NCBI RefSeq assembly: GCF_947331465.1
Contig: NZ_CAMZOK010000001.1
Span: 310,001 to 374,000, forward strand
DNA length: 64,000 nt
Direction of reading: 5' to 3'
From: Shimia sp. Alg240-R146
GTDB taxonomy: Bacteria > Pseudomonadota > Alphaproteobacteria > Rhodobacterales > Rhodobacteraceae
The position numbers were made by a program, and so were the translations under genes. Shown here piece after piece: positions 45,005 through 53,818 of this stretch. The notes under the pieces are model-generated. The model had not been told where the DNA came from. It worked only from the letters and a program-made list of their open reading frames with translations, and did not search any database. How positions within the stretch are numbered: position 1 is the stretch's first letter; every line of letters starts with the position of its first letter.

Positions 45005-46564
45005 ATGTTGCGATTTTGTGCGGCGGTGTGCGCCGCACTTTCATTTTGTCTGAGCGCCGGAATCGTGTCGGCGCAGGATGTGACGCTCAAGTCGCACGAT
45101 GGCGCCGTGGAAATCGTCGGCACCCTTTTGGGATTTGACGGCGAATTCTACCGCGTCGACACAATCTATGGCGAGTTGACGGTTGATGGGTCCGGCGTGA
45201 CCTGTGACGGTCCCGGATGTCCCAATCTTATCAACTTCGTAGCGGATGTCGCGATCTCCGGCTCTGAGAGCATGGCCGAGGTTCTGATGCCAGCGCTGCT
45301 TGAGGCTTTTGCCTTGAGAAACGGGTTCACGGTGACGCGGAAAGACATCGAAGCGACCCGATTTGAGTATCATCTGAGCCAGCTGGAAACCGGTGATCTG
45401 CGGGCGCGCTTTCGGTTTCATGCCAGCAATGCGGACGAAGGGTTTGCCGATTTGCTTGCGGATGAGGCGGACATTGCAATGTCACTGCGTGAAATCCGCC
45501 CGCAAGAGGCCGCGCTTGGCTATGAAGCGGGTCTTGGCGATATGAGCGACACCAACCGCAGCCGCGTTCTGGCGCTGGACGGGATGGTGCCAATTGTGGC
45601 TGCCAACAACCCGATCTCGTCTATTTCACTAGCTCAGTTGGCAGAGGTTTTTGCCGGAGAAATCAGCAACTGGAACGAATTGGGCGGCCCTGATGCACCG
45701 ATTTCGACGCATCTGGCGGCGGCGACTTCGGGATTCGCGCAAGCGGTCGAAGATCAACTGATGTTGCGAGCAAACGCGGAGTTTCAGCCTGAAGTTGCCC
45801 GTCATGATCGAAACTCCGATCTTTTGAATGCGGTGCAACGTGATCCTTTTGCCATTGGAATCACAAGCTTTTCCGACACATCCAGCACCAAAGTTTTGAC
45901 ACTGACAGGAAGCTGCGGCTTCTCTTTGGAAGCGTCGCGACGCACGATCAAGACCGAGGATTATCCGTTGAATGCGCCGATGTTCTTGTATTTTCCTGCG
46001 CGGCGTTTGCCCAAGTTGGTGCGGGACTTTCTGGCCTATACCCGCGGACCGTCAGCGCAGGTGGTGATCCGGCGGGCCGGATTTGTGGATCAAACCTCTG
46101 AGGAAATCGCCATAAACAGCCAAGGTGACCGACTGGCCAATGCAATTTCGGTTGTCGGCGAAGACCTGACGTTTGAAAACACGCAGGAAATGATGGCTAC
46201 CCTTTTGGGCAAGACACGCCTGACGACGTCATTCCGGTTTCAGACCGGATCATCACGACTGGATGCGCAGTCACGGTCAAACGTGCAACAGTTGGCTCGC
46301 GCTATTGAAGGTGGCCGGTACGACACTAGAAAGCTATATTTCGTTGGATTTTCTGACGGAGACGGGCCGGCAAAAATCAATCGTAACATAGCCTTAAAGC
46401 GGGCTGAAACGGTCCGCGATGCTGTTTTGACGGCGGCGGAAACGGCGAATCTGGAGCGGTTGTCGTTTGACGCGATCGCCTTTGGTGAGGCCATGCCAAT
46501 GGCATGCGACGACACCTCTTGGGGGCGGCAGGTAAACCGGCGGGTGGAGATCTGGGTCGACTGA
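45005..46564 (+). CDS. Phosphate-binding-like protein fused to OmpA domain
   Basis: This 519-residue exported protein has a signal peptide (cleavage near VSAQD), a short N-terminal beta segment (residues 22-75), a PstS-like periplasmic binding region (about 80-370; GSESMAEVLMPALLEAF, IVAANNPISSISLAQLAEVF, WNELGGPDAP) and a C-terminal OmpA peptidoglycan-binding domain (about 390-519; FRFQTGSSRLDAQSRSNV, VGFSDGDGPAKINRNIALKRAE shortened, NRRVEIWVD). It would be a wall-tethered ligand-binding protein. No pst transporter genes are nearby. The ligand may be phosphate or another anion. Confidence 0.85.
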   Translation: MLRFCAAVCAALSFCLSAGIVSAQDVTLKSHDGAVEIVGTLLGFDGEFYRVDTIYGELTVDGSGVTCDGPGCPNLINFVADVAISGSESMAEVLMPALLEAFALRNGFTVTRKDIEATRFEYHLSQLETGDLRARFRFHASNADEGFADLLADEADIAMSLREIRPQEAALGYEAGLGDMSDTNRSRVLALDGMVPIVAANNPISSISLAQLAEVFAGEISNWNELGGPDAPISTHLAAATSGFAQAVEDQLMLRANAEFQPEVARHDRNSDLLNAVQRDPFAIGITSFSDTSSTKVLTLTGSCGFSLEASRRTIKTEDYPLNAPMFLYFPARRLPKLVRDFLAYTRGPSAQVVIRRAGFVDQTSEEIAINSQGDRLANAISVVGEDLTFENTQEMMATLLGKTRLTTSFRFQTGSSRLDAQSRSNVQQLARAIEGGRYDTRKLYFVGFSDGDGPAKINRNIALKRAETVRDAVLTAAETANLERLSFDAIAFGEAMPMACDDTSWGRQVNRRVEIWVD

Positions 46565-46565
46565 C

Positions 46566-47348
46566 CTACAGATACCCCTCGGCGCGAAAGCTAAGTTCGC
46601 GGGATTTTCCGACAATTAGATGGTCATGCAGCGTGAGGCCAAGCGCCTGCGCAGCGGCATTGATCTGATGGGTCATGGTGATGTCGCTGTCCGAAGGCGT
46701 AGGGTCGCCGGATGGGTGATTATGCACCAATATCAAGGCACTGGCGTTGAGTTCGAGCGCCCGTTTTGCCACCTCACGCGGGTAGACGGGGACGTGATTA
46801 ACAGTGCCCTGCGCCTGTGCCTCGTCGGCGATGAGCGTGTTTTTGGTGTCCAAGTATAACACGCGGAACTGCTCGGTATCGCGGTGCGCCATGGTGGTGT
46901 GGCAATACGCGACCAAAGCATCCCACCCGGACAGCACGTGCCGCTGCATCACGCGGCTGCGGGCCAACCTGTGGGCTGCGGCTTCGACAATCTTAAGCTC
47001 GGTGACGACGGCATCACCGACGCCGGAAACTTCTTGCAGGCGAGGCAAAGGTGCTGACACCACGCCATTAAAATCTCCGAATGTTTCCAGCAGTTTATGG
47101 GCAAGTGGCTTGACATCCCTTCGCGGAATGGCGCGAAACAGGACCAGTTCCAGCATCTCGTAATCTGGCAAGGCAGCCGCGCCGCCAGCCAAAAAACGCG
47201 CCCTCAGGCGTTTGCGGTGATCGCCAATGTAGGACGGCACCTTGCCTGACGGCAGTGGTGTCACCGGCGCTTCGTCGGCGTCAAAAAGAGGCAAAGGGCG
47301 ATCTGAAAAACTGCGGGGGTCAGACATGCTTTCAGATTGCGGGGTCAT
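46566..47348 (-). CDS. radC: RadC-family JAB-domain protein
   Basis: This 260-residue protein has N-terminal helix-hairpin-helix segments and the RadC JAB metal site HNHPSGDPTPSDSD, with VPVYPREVAKRALEL just before. RadC is associated with DNA metabolism but its biochemical role is unclear. Start codons at 47348 and 47327 are both possible; the longer is used. It is convergent with the fusion gene with a 1-nt gap. Confidence 0.9.
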   Translation of the reverse strand: MTPQSESMSDPRSFSDRPLPLFDADEAPVTPLPSGKVPSYIGDHRKRLRARFLAGGAAALPDYEMLELVLFRAIPRRDVKPLAHKLLETFGDFNGVVSAPLPRLQEVSGVGDAVVTELKIVEAAAHRLARSRVMQRHVLSGWDALVAYCHTTMAHRDTEQFRVLYLDTKNTLIADEAQAQGTVNHVPVYPREVAKRALELNASALILVHNHPSGDPTPSDSDITMTHQINAAAQALGLTLHDHLIVGKSRELSFRAEGYL

Positions 47349-47534
47349 GGTAAACCAAAGGTTAATGGGGTGCGGATCGTCGGGTGACACGGGTTAATAC
47401 CCTTGTCTGCATCGCGTCGGTATTGCATCGGTAAGGCGACGGTGGCGATTTCGGTTGTCGGGCGTTGGTTTCGGTGGGACAGTTGATGCAGTTTGGTGCG
47501 CCGAAACGGTGAGCCGGAATTTGCGGAGATATTC

Positions 47535-48371
47535 ATGCGACTTTTTATTGCGGCCCTTTTTGCAACTTTATCAACCGGAGCCTTGCACGCCCAAACGATC
47601 GACCGGATTTTGGAACGTAATGAAATTCGTCTTGGGTTCCGCTCAGACGCACCACCAATGTCATTTCAGATAGAGGATGGCTCTCCCACTGGGTACACGC
47701 CGGCGCTGTGTGTGCATGTTGCGCAGGGCCTTGTGAACGCGTTGCAGGCTGACAACCTTGAAGTGCAGTTTGTCGAAGTCGATGCTAACGACCGGTTCGA
47801 CAGGGTCGCGAGCGGCGAGATAGATCTGTTGTGCGGCGTGGCAACAATTACTTTGGAGCGGCGTGCGCTGGTTGACTTCTCCATCCCAGTCTACGTCGAC
47901 GGTACGTCGGTTCTTTTGCCAGCGACTACGGATGAAGACCTTCGGACTTTGAACGGCAAAAGCATTGGTGTCAGGCGTGACACAACCACAGATCGGACGC
48001 TGTCCCAGATACTGGAGTTAGCCGAGATTGATGTTAAAACCACCCGGTTTGTGGATCATGAAAGCGCCATCATAGCGCTGGAGAAGCGCGAAATTGACGC
48101 TTATTTTGCGGATCAGTCCATTCTAGCCGGTCTTTGGATGTCGAGCCCGCAGCGCAATGAGTTGAAACTGGCGCGTGAAACTTTCACGTTGGAAAAGCAA
48201 GGCCTTGCGATGGCGCGCGGCGATACCGATTTCCGTCTTTTGGTGGATGGCATCCTGTCCGGTTTGTATGCCAACGGTACGGTGCGCGAGACGATGGAAA
48301 AAGCCATTCCCGGTCTGGTGCCGGGGCCCGGGTTGACCGCATTGTTTATGCTGGCGCCTGAGGTGGATTAA
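47535..48371 (+). CDS. Amino-acid-type ABC substrate-binding protein
   Basis: This 278-residue periplasmic protein has a signal peptide (MRLFIAALFATLSTGALHAQ, cleavage near 20) and an SBP_bac_3 fold (IRLGFRSDAPPMSFQ, GYTPALCVHVAQGL, DLLCGVATITLERRALVDF). The ligand is unknown. No permease or ATPase genes are next to it, so it is an orphan. The ATG at 47535 has GGAG 7 nt upstream and opens exactly at the signal peptide. Confidence 0.88.
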   Translation: MRLFIAALFATLSTGALHAQTIDRILERNEIRLGFRSDAPPMSFQIEDGSPTGYTPALCVHVAQGLVNALQADNLEVQFVEVDANDRFDRVASGEIDLLCGVATITLERRALVDFSIPVYVDGTSVLLPATTDEDLRTLNGKSIGVRRDTTTDRTLSQILELAEIDVKTTRFVDHESAIIALEKREIDAYFADQSILAGLWMSSPQRNELKLARETFTLEKQGLAMARGDTDFRLLVDGILSGLYANGTVRETMEKAIPGLVPGPGLTALFMLAPEVD

Positions 48372-48454
48372 GTCTTTCAAATTGTCAGGTCTGGCGCGGT
48401 TCTTTTTAGTCCTACTGGTAGGTCTCTTTTGACTTGTGTCGAAAGTAGAGTTGG

Positions 48455-48491
48455 AGTCTTTTCCTCAAAACAACTTTGAGAAGACTATTCC
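48455..48491 (+). promoter_or_regulatory. Bulged stem-loop before the lipoprotein gene
   Basis: AGTCTT (48455-48460) and CTCAAA (48464-48469), separated by a TTC bulge, pair with TTTGAG and AAGACT (48475-48486). The loop is 5 nt. The weak GAGAAG Shine-Dalgarno for the ATG at 48492 is inside the right arm. Confidence 0.55.
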
Positions 48492-49160
48492 ATGAATCGA
48501 CTAAATATCGCTATCGCGCTCATTGCCGTGTTGGCTTTGGCGGGATGTATGACGACAACGGCTGAGGCGCCAGTTCCGAGCTATGCGGGTGTGGAGAGAG
48601 AATACGTTCAATGGAACGGGAATACTTGGCGCATATACGAAAACGAAGCAGCAGGAAGAGTATTGGTCACTCCGAATGAGGAAGGTGTCGCCGCGTCAGG
48701 CCTGAGCGGAAACTCGGCCCCCAAAATTATGAGGTTGGCAGCGCAGCGGTATTTCTATGAGAGTGGTCGCAATTGTGAAGTCGGGAGCGACACTTTGCTG
48801 TCTGAAAGCGCATATGAGTTTCCATATAGCTGCGAGGCATCCACCAAATCCAAGCGCTATTGCGTGACGGAGGCGGAGTGTCGCGACTTTGCGCGCCGTG
48901 GATTCCTGGTGGATAAGAGCTTTGTGGGCATTCAGCCTGTGGCGCAGACGGTGCATTTTTTCAAAATGAAGGTTTTTGATGACCAGGACGTGGGACGTGC
49001 CCTCATTGAAAGCGAACGAACGGGACACTGGACCATCACGCCAGATGTCTTCGAGCAGAGCTTCGAAAAACACGCACGGGACACAAAAAGGCAGTGCGAA
49101 ATCACCAACGTCGACGATATCGATGGTGAAAGCAAAGTGATCTTTTATCGCTGCAATTAG
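48492..49160 (+). CDS. Lipoprotein of unknown function
   Basis: This 222-residue protein has a clear lipobox (VLALAGC, Cys19) and a mature part with several cysteines (NCEVGSD, YSCEAS, KRYCVTEAECRDF, RQCEITNVDD, FYRCN) that suggest disulfides. I do not recognise a family. It is monocistronic, with a stem-loop over its ribosome binding site and a strong terminator behind it. Confidence 0.75.
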   Translation: MNRLNIAIALIAVLALAGCMTTTAEAPVPSYAGVEREYVQWNGNTWRIYENEAAGRVLVTPNEEGVAASGLSGNSAPKIMRLAAQRYFYESGRNCEVGSDTLLSESAYEFPYSCEASTKSKRYCVTEAECRDFARRGFLVDKSFVGIQPVAQTVHFFKMKVFDDQDVGRALIESERTGHWTITPDVFEQSFEKHARDTKRQCEITNVDDIDGESKVIFYRCN

Positions 49161-49177
49161 GGGCTTGGAGACCAGAA

Positions 49178-49209
49178 AAAAGCCCCGCATTGGACCATGC
49201 GGGGCTTTT
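49178..49209. terminator. Bidirectional terminator between lipoprotein gene and dnaJ
   Basis: AAAGCCCCGCAT (49179-49190) pairs with ATGCGGGGCTTT (49197-49208) through a 6-nt loop, flanked by A's and T's. It serves the lipoprotein gene on + and dnaJ on -. Confidence 0.93.
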
Positions 49210-49229
49210 CAATTTGGTGAGACAGGGCC

Positions 49230-50384
49230 TTACCCCTTCATCGAATCCCAGAAGCTTTTGACCGAACTAAAGAAGCTCGTGCTTTCGGGGTTGTTCTCCT
49301 CGCTGAGGTTTTCAAACTCGCGCAGCAGCTCTTTTTGGCGGCTGGTGAGTTTCACCGGAGTTTCCACCGCCAGTTCGATCATCATGTCGCCGGAGCCGCC
49401 GCCGCGCAGGGCGGGCATGCCTTTGCCGCGCAGGCGCATCTGGCGGCCAGACTGTGAGCCGGAGGGGATTTTCACCCGCGACCGGCCGCCGTCGATGGTC
49501 GGTACTTCGATGTCGCCGCCCAAGGCCGCGCTGGTCATGCTGACCGGTACGCGGCAGAAGAGGTTCACGCCATCGCGTTCAAAGATCTTGTGCGGGCCGA
49601 CCTCGATAAAGATATAGAGATCGCCTGCGGGACCGCCGCGCATGCCGGCTTCGCCTTCGCCGGCAAGGCGGATGCGGGTGCCGGTTTCCACGCCTGCGGG
49701 GATGTTGACCGACAGGGCGCGGTCTTTTTCCACGCGGCCTTGGCCGCCACAGGATTTACAGGGGTTCTGGATGATCTGACCCAGCCCCGAACAGGTCGGG
49801 CAGGTGCGTTCAACGGTGAAGAAACCCTGCTGCGCGCGCACCTTGCCCATGCCAGAGCATGTCGGGCAGGTGGTGGGTTCGGAGCCGCCTTCGGCGCCGG
49901 AGCCGCTGCAGCCTTCGCACGCGACGGAGGTCGGCACGTTGATGGTTTTTTGCATGCCGCCAAAGGCGTCTTCGAGCGAAACCCGCAGGTTGTAGCGAAG
50001 GTCGGCGCCGCGTGAGGCGCGTTGGCGTCCGCCGCCGGGACGGCCACCGCCGCCTCCGCCCATGAAGTCGCCAAACAGGTCGTCAAACACGTCCGAGAAG
50101 GCCGAGGCGAAGTCGCCCTGACCGGGATGACCACCGCGTGGTCCGCCGCCCATACCGCCCTCAAAGGCGGCGTGACCATAGCGGTCGTAGGCCGCTTTTT
50201 TCTCGGCGTCTTTCAGAATTTCGTAGGCTTCGTTGGCCTCTTTGAACTGGCCTTCCGCTTCGGGATTGTCCGCGTTGCGGTCAGGGTGCAGTTCTTTGGC
50301 CTTTGAGCGGTAGGCCTTTTTGATTTCGTCTGCCGAAGCCCCTTTGGCGACGCCAAGGACCTCATAGAAGTCACGTTTTGCCAT
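49230..50384 (-). CDS. dnaJ: Chaperone DnaJ (Hsp40)
   Basis: This 384-residue co-chaperone stimulates DnaK ATPase and delivers substrates. It has the J domain with the HPD motif ([11 protein letters not shown]), a Gly/Phe-rich linker, four CxxCxGxG zinc repeats ([32 protein letters not shown]) and the C-terminal substrate-binding domains. AAGGAG precedes the ATG. It lies 76 nt after dnaK. Confidence 0.97.
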   Translation of the reverse strand: MAKRDFYEVLGVAKGASADEIKKAYRSKAKELHPDRNADNPEAEGQFKEANEAYEILKDAEKKAAYDRYGHAAFEGGMGGGPRGGHPGQGDFASAFSDVFDDLFGDFMGGGGGGRPGGGRQRASRGADLRYNLRVSLEDAFGGMQKTINVPTSVACEGCSGSGAEGGSEPTTCPTCSGMGKVRAQQGFFTVERTCPTCSGLGQIIQNPCKSCGGQGRVEKDRALSVNIPAGVETGTRIRLAGEGEAGMRGGPAGDLYIFIEVGPHKIFERDGVNLFCRVPVSMTSAALGGDIEVPTIDGGRSRVKIPSGSQSGRQMRLRGKGMPALRGGGSGDMMIELAVETPVKLTSRQKELLREFENLSEENNPESTSFFSSVKSFWDSMKG

Positions 50385-50411
50385 GGGTTACTCCTTTGGC
50401 TGGACTGAAAT

Positions 50412-50438
50412 GGGCCGATCCGGAGGTCGGACCGGCCC
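50412..50438 (-). promoter_or_regulatory. Stem-loop in the dnaK-dnaJ gap
   Basis: GGGCCG-A-TCCG pairs with CGGA-C-CGGCCC across a GAGGT loop, with one A-C mismatch. No U-run follows on the minus strand. It could be a processing or stability element that lowers dnaJ output relative to dnaK. Confidence 0.6.
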
Positions 50439-50460
50439 GATTTTCAGGTCCGAAAGCGAC

Positions 50461-52377
50461 TTAGCGCTTGCTGTCGTCGAGGTCTTCGAAGTCGGCGTCG
50501 ACGATGTCGTCATCTGCCGCTGGTCCTGCATCCATGTCAGGAGCCTCTTCGCCGGCCTCTTCCTGAGCCGATTTGTAGATCGCCTCACCCAAACGCATCG
50601 CCACTTCCATGACGTTCTGGATACCGGATTTCAGTTTCTCACCGGTGATGTCCTCTTTCTCGAGGTCATCCTTGAGCGAGGCAATGGCCAGCTCAATGGC
50701 TTCCACAGTGGATGGATCCACTTTGTCGCCATGCTCTGCCACCTGTTTCTCGGTGTCGTGCACCAGGCTTTCGGCCTGGTTGCGGGCTTCGATCAGCTCG
50801 CGGCGCTCTTTGTCGGCCTCGGCGTTGTCCTCGGCGTCCTGCACCATTTTCTCGATGTCAGCATCGGACAGACCACCAGATGCCTGGATGGTGATTTTCT
50901 GCTCTTTGCCGGTGCCTTTGTCAGCCGCGCCGACGGACACGATGCCGTTGGCGTCGATGTCGAAGGTCACTTCGATCTGTGGCATGCCGCGTGGGGCTGG
51001 CGGGATGTTTTCGAGGTTGAACTGGCCGAGGATCTTGTTGTCCGACGCCATTTCGCGCTCACCCTGGAACACGCGGATGGTCACGGCGTTCTGGTTGTCT
51101 TCGGCGGTGGAGAAGATCTGCGACTTTTTGGTCGGGATCGTTGTGTTGCGATCGATCAGACGAGTAAACACGCCACCCAGCGTTTCGATGCCCAGCGACA
51201 GAGGTGTCACGTCCAGCAGAACCACGTCTTTGACGTCGCCCTGCAGAACACCGGCCTGAATGGCGGCGCCCATGGCAACAACTTCGTCAGGGTTCACACC
51301 TTTGTGCGGCTCTTTGCCGAAGAACTTGGTCACTTCCGCGATCACTTTGGGCATGCGGGTCATACCACCCACGAGAACCACTTCGTCGATCTCGTTGGCG
51401 GACAGGCCGGCATCTTTAAGCGCGGCGCCGCAAGGCTTGAGCGACGCTTTGATCAGGTCGTTGACCAGCGATTCAAGCTTGGCACGGGTCAGTTTGATAA
51501 CCATGTGCAGCGGCGTTCCGGTGGCCGGATCCATCGAGATGAACGGCTGGTTGATCTCGGTCTGGCTGGAGGACGACAGTTCGATCTTGGCTTTCTCGGC
51601 AGCTTCTTTCAGACGCTGCAGGGCCATTTTGTCTTTGGTCAGATCGACGTTGTGCTCTTTTTTGAACTCACCCGCGAGGTAGTTCACGATGCGCATGTCA
51701 AAGTCTTCACCGCCAAGGAACGTGTCGCCGTTGGTGGATTTCACTTCGAACAGGCCGTCGTCGATTTCGAGGATGGTTACATCGAAAGTACCGCCACCGA
51801 GGTCATAGACCGCGATGGTTTGGGTTTCTTCTTTGTCCAGACCATAGGCCAGCGCAGCCGCGGTCGGCTCGTTGATGATGCGCAGCACTTCGAGGCCAGC
51901 GATTTTGCCGGCGTCTTTGGTGGCCTGACGCTGTGCGTCGTTAAAATAGGCAGGAACGGTGATCACGGCCTGCGTCACGTCTTCGCCAAGATAGGACTCG
52001 GCGGTTTCTTTCATCTTGCCGAGGATGAAGGCAGAGAGTTGCGAAGGAGAGTATTTCTCATCCTTGGCTTCGACCCATGCGTCACCGTTGCCACCGTCGA
52101 TCACAGAGAACGGCATGTTCTTGAGGTCTTTGGCAAGGTTCGCATCATCGACGCGGCGACCGATCAGGCGCTTGACGCCGAATACGGTGTTTTCCGGGTT
52201 GGTGACGGCCTGACGTTTTGCCGGCTGGCCTACGAGGCGCTCGTCATCCGTGAACGCAACGATGGACGGCGTGGTGCGCGCGCCTTCGGCGTTTTCAATT
52301 ACTTTTGGCTGCGAACCATCCATGATGGCGACGCAGGAGTTTGTTGTACCGAGGTCGATACCGATCACTTTGCTCAT
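50461..52377 (-). CDS. dnaK: Chaperone DnaK (Hsp70)
   Basis: DnaK is the major ATP-dependent Hsp70. The 638-residue protein starts [20 protein letters not shown], has the ATPase motifs ([25 protein letters not shown]), the substrate domain, and the acidic C-terminal end typical of DnaK. AAGGG precedes the ATG. A promoter with an RpoH-like -10 lies 106 nt upstream. Confidence 0.98.
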   Translation of the reverse strand: MSKVIGIDLGTTNSCVAIMDGSQPKVIENAEGARTTPSIVAFTDDERLVGQPAKRQAVTNPENTVFGVKRLIGRRVDDANLAKDLKNMPFSVIDGGNGDAWVEAKDEKYSPSQLSAFILGKMKETAESYLGEDVTQAVITVPAYFNDAQRQATKDAGKIAGLEVLRIINEPTAAALAYGLDKEETQTIAVYDLGGGTFDVTILEIDDGLFEVKSTNGDTFLGGEDFDMRIVNYLAGEFKKEHNVDLTKDKMALQRLKEAAEKAKIELSSSSQTEINQPFISMDPATGTPLHMVIKLTRAKLESLVNDLIKASLKPCGAALKDAGLSANEIDEVVLVGGMTRMPKVIAEVTKFFGKEPHKGVNPDEVVAMGAAIQAGVLQGDVKDVVLLDVTPLSLGIETLGGVFTRLIDRNTTIPTKKSQIFSTAEDNQNAVTIRVFQGEREMASDNKILGQFNLENIPPAPRGMPQIEVTFDIDANGIVSVGAADKGTGKEQKITIQASGGLSDADIEKMVQDAEDNAEADKERRELIEARNQAESLVHDTEKQVAEHGDKVDPSTVEAIELAIASLKDDLEKEDITGEKLKSGIQNVMEVAMRLGEAIYKSAQEEAGEEAPDMDAGPAADDDIVDADFEDLDDSKR

Positions 52378-52482
52378 TCTGTATCCCTTCTACTTAAGGC
52401 GATGTATGGTGCCCGGACCCGATTTGGCATCCGTGCCCCGATCCAGTTGCTTTCCCGCAGGACGGAAAAGCGCTTCGGAGCG

Positions 52483-52511
52483 TATATAGGGCCACGAAAT
52501 AAGCCCTGCAA
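52483..52511 (-). promoter_or_regulatory. dnaK heat-shock-type promoter
   Basis: On the minus strand, TTGCAG (52506-52511) and TATATA (52483-52488) are 17 nt apart. The -10 context reads CCTATATACG, which matches the alphaproteobacterial RpoH -10 form CYTATNTNNG as I know it. The implied leader is about 99 nt. Confidence 0.6.
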
Positions 52512-52583
52512 CCGCAAGGACGGAACGATTGGGCCTGAATCACGACATTTGTTTTGGCAATTGGGCAGAGAACGCGCACGAAG

Positions 52584-53192
52584 ATGAACAAAAGGTTGAA
52601 AATTCGCGGATTCGAGGTGGCAAAGGGTTTGCTGTCACCAGACGCGCAACAGCGGTTGGTGGACGATTTGCGCGCCGTTGCGCGGGTCGCACCGATGCGG
52701 TCACCCGTGACTCGGTGGGGAAAACCGATGAGCGTGAAGATGACCAGCGCCGGTCGGCTTGGCTGGATTTCGGATCGGCGCGGTTATCGATATGAGGCGC
52801 GACATCCGGACGGGATGGCCTGGCCTCCGATACCAGACTCGATTCTGGCGCTGTGGCGCGAGGTCACGGCGTTGGACCGGCAGCCTGATTGCTGTCTGAT
52901 CAACTACTACGGCGAAGACGCACGGATGGGGCTGCATCAGGACAAAGACGAAGGCGACTTTGACTGGCCGGTGGTGTCGGTGAGCCTTGGGGATGACGGG
53001 CTGTTCCGCATAGGGGGCACGGAACGGGGCGGCAGCACCGAGTCGGTGTGGCTGCAATCAGGCGATGTGGTGGTGATGGGAGGCGCTGCGCGGCTGGCCT
53101 ATCACGGGGTGGACAGGATCCGGTTCGGCTCATCACGTTTGTTGCCGGATGGCGGACGGATCAACATCACACTGAGGGTGGTGGACCTTTAA
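52584..53192 (+). CDS. alkB: Alkylated DNA repair protein AlkB
   Basis: This 202-residue 2-oxoglutarate/Fe(II) dioxygenase removes methyl groups from 1-methyladenine and 3-methylcytosine. It has the iron ligands in HQDKDE (HxD) and a distal His (YHGVDR), and the 2-oxoglutarate-binding RINITLR. The ATG at 52584 is preferred over an upstream alternative codon at 52554. It is divergent from dnaK. Confidence 0.93.
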   Translation: MNKRLKIRGFEVAKGLLSPDAQQRLVDDLRAVARVAPMRSPVTRWGKPMSVKMTSAGRLGWISDRRGYRYEARHPDGMAWPPIPDSILALWREVTALDRQPDCCLINYYGEDARMGLHQDKDEGDFDWPVVSVSLGDDGLFRIGGTERGGSTESVWLQSGDVVVMGGAARLAYHGVDRIRFGSSRLLPDGGRINITLRVVDL

Positions 53193-53227
53193 ACTCGGCA
53201 CGTGCGGACCGCGTTTCAGAGACCGGT

Positions 53228-53818
53228 TCAGTATCCAGTGATCGAACAGCAGCCTGACAGCAACGACACTTCGCCGCCGTGGCGTTTGAACACCGCAACC
53301 GACAGGCCGAACAACCGGTCTGACATACCATCAGAGCATTCTTCGCGACGGAAGGTGGCAACGGAGTCGCCATAAGCCAAGGCCCAAAGGCCGGGCACAC
53401 CGGAGGCGGAGACCATTAGGCCCGCACCGGGGGTTTCATAATCACCGGCAGGCGTTGAGAACTGCACGCGCTGGCCTTGGACAATGTCGGCGGACCAGAA
53501 CGGTTCGGTGCCATAACAGCTGAGCCGTTGTGCGAGGGAGTAGTCGGGATTGGGCTCTTGCCGTGCCAGATAGCGCAGCGATACCCAACCGGAGCCTTCG
53601 CCTGTGTTGACGCGGCCCCATCTGCCATCTGCGGCGATAACTTCGACGTCTGTCGCGTTGTGGACAAGTGTGCCGACGATGGGCGCGCCGGAGGTCGCTT
53701 CTGCGCGGATGTTGAGCACATCGTCGCTGGCGACGTCGGTCACATCATGCAACGCCGGATACTCCTGTGCCCAAAGCAGCGTTGGCAAAAGCAGGAGGGC
53801 GGCGATCAGGCGAATCAT
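53228..53818 (-). CDS. Exported SH3-domain protein
   Basis: This 196-residue protein has a signal peptide (cleavage near LLWAQ), a bacterial SH3 domain (VLNIRAEATSGAPIVGTL, GRVNTGEGSGWVSLRYLA) and a C-terminal COG3650-like domain beginning LSCYGTEPFWSADI, with a CCS motif near the end. It may bind peptidoglycan or another envelope polymer. Its start overlaps the permease stop by ATGA, so the two are coupled. Confidence 0.86.
   Translation of the reverse strand: MIRLIAALLLLPTLLWAQEYPALHDVTDVASDDVLNIRAEATSGAPIVGTLVHNATDVEVIAADGRWGRVNTGEGSGWVSLRYLARQEPNPDYSLAQRLSCYGTEPFWSADIVQGQRVQFSTPAGDYETPGAGLMVSASGVPGLWALAYGDSVATFRREECSDGMSDRLFGLSVAVFKRHGGEVSLLSGCCSITGY

Noticed and set aside
47391..47402. 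Palindrome GGGTTAATACCC between radC and the binding-protein gene.
   Set aside because: A 4-bp stem with an AT-rich loop could be an operator, but a single copy gives no support; no CtrA-type spacing (TTAA-N7-TTAA) was found.
48411..48430. Small hairpin CCTA/TAGG followed by a T-rich run after the binding-protein gene.
   Set aside because: Only four base pairs, too weak for a terminator call.
50383..52587. A 734-codon frame on the plus strand opposite dnaK.
   Set aside because: Long antisense frames opposite dnaK are a well-known effect of codon bias. The product shows no family motifs and dnaK itself is certain.
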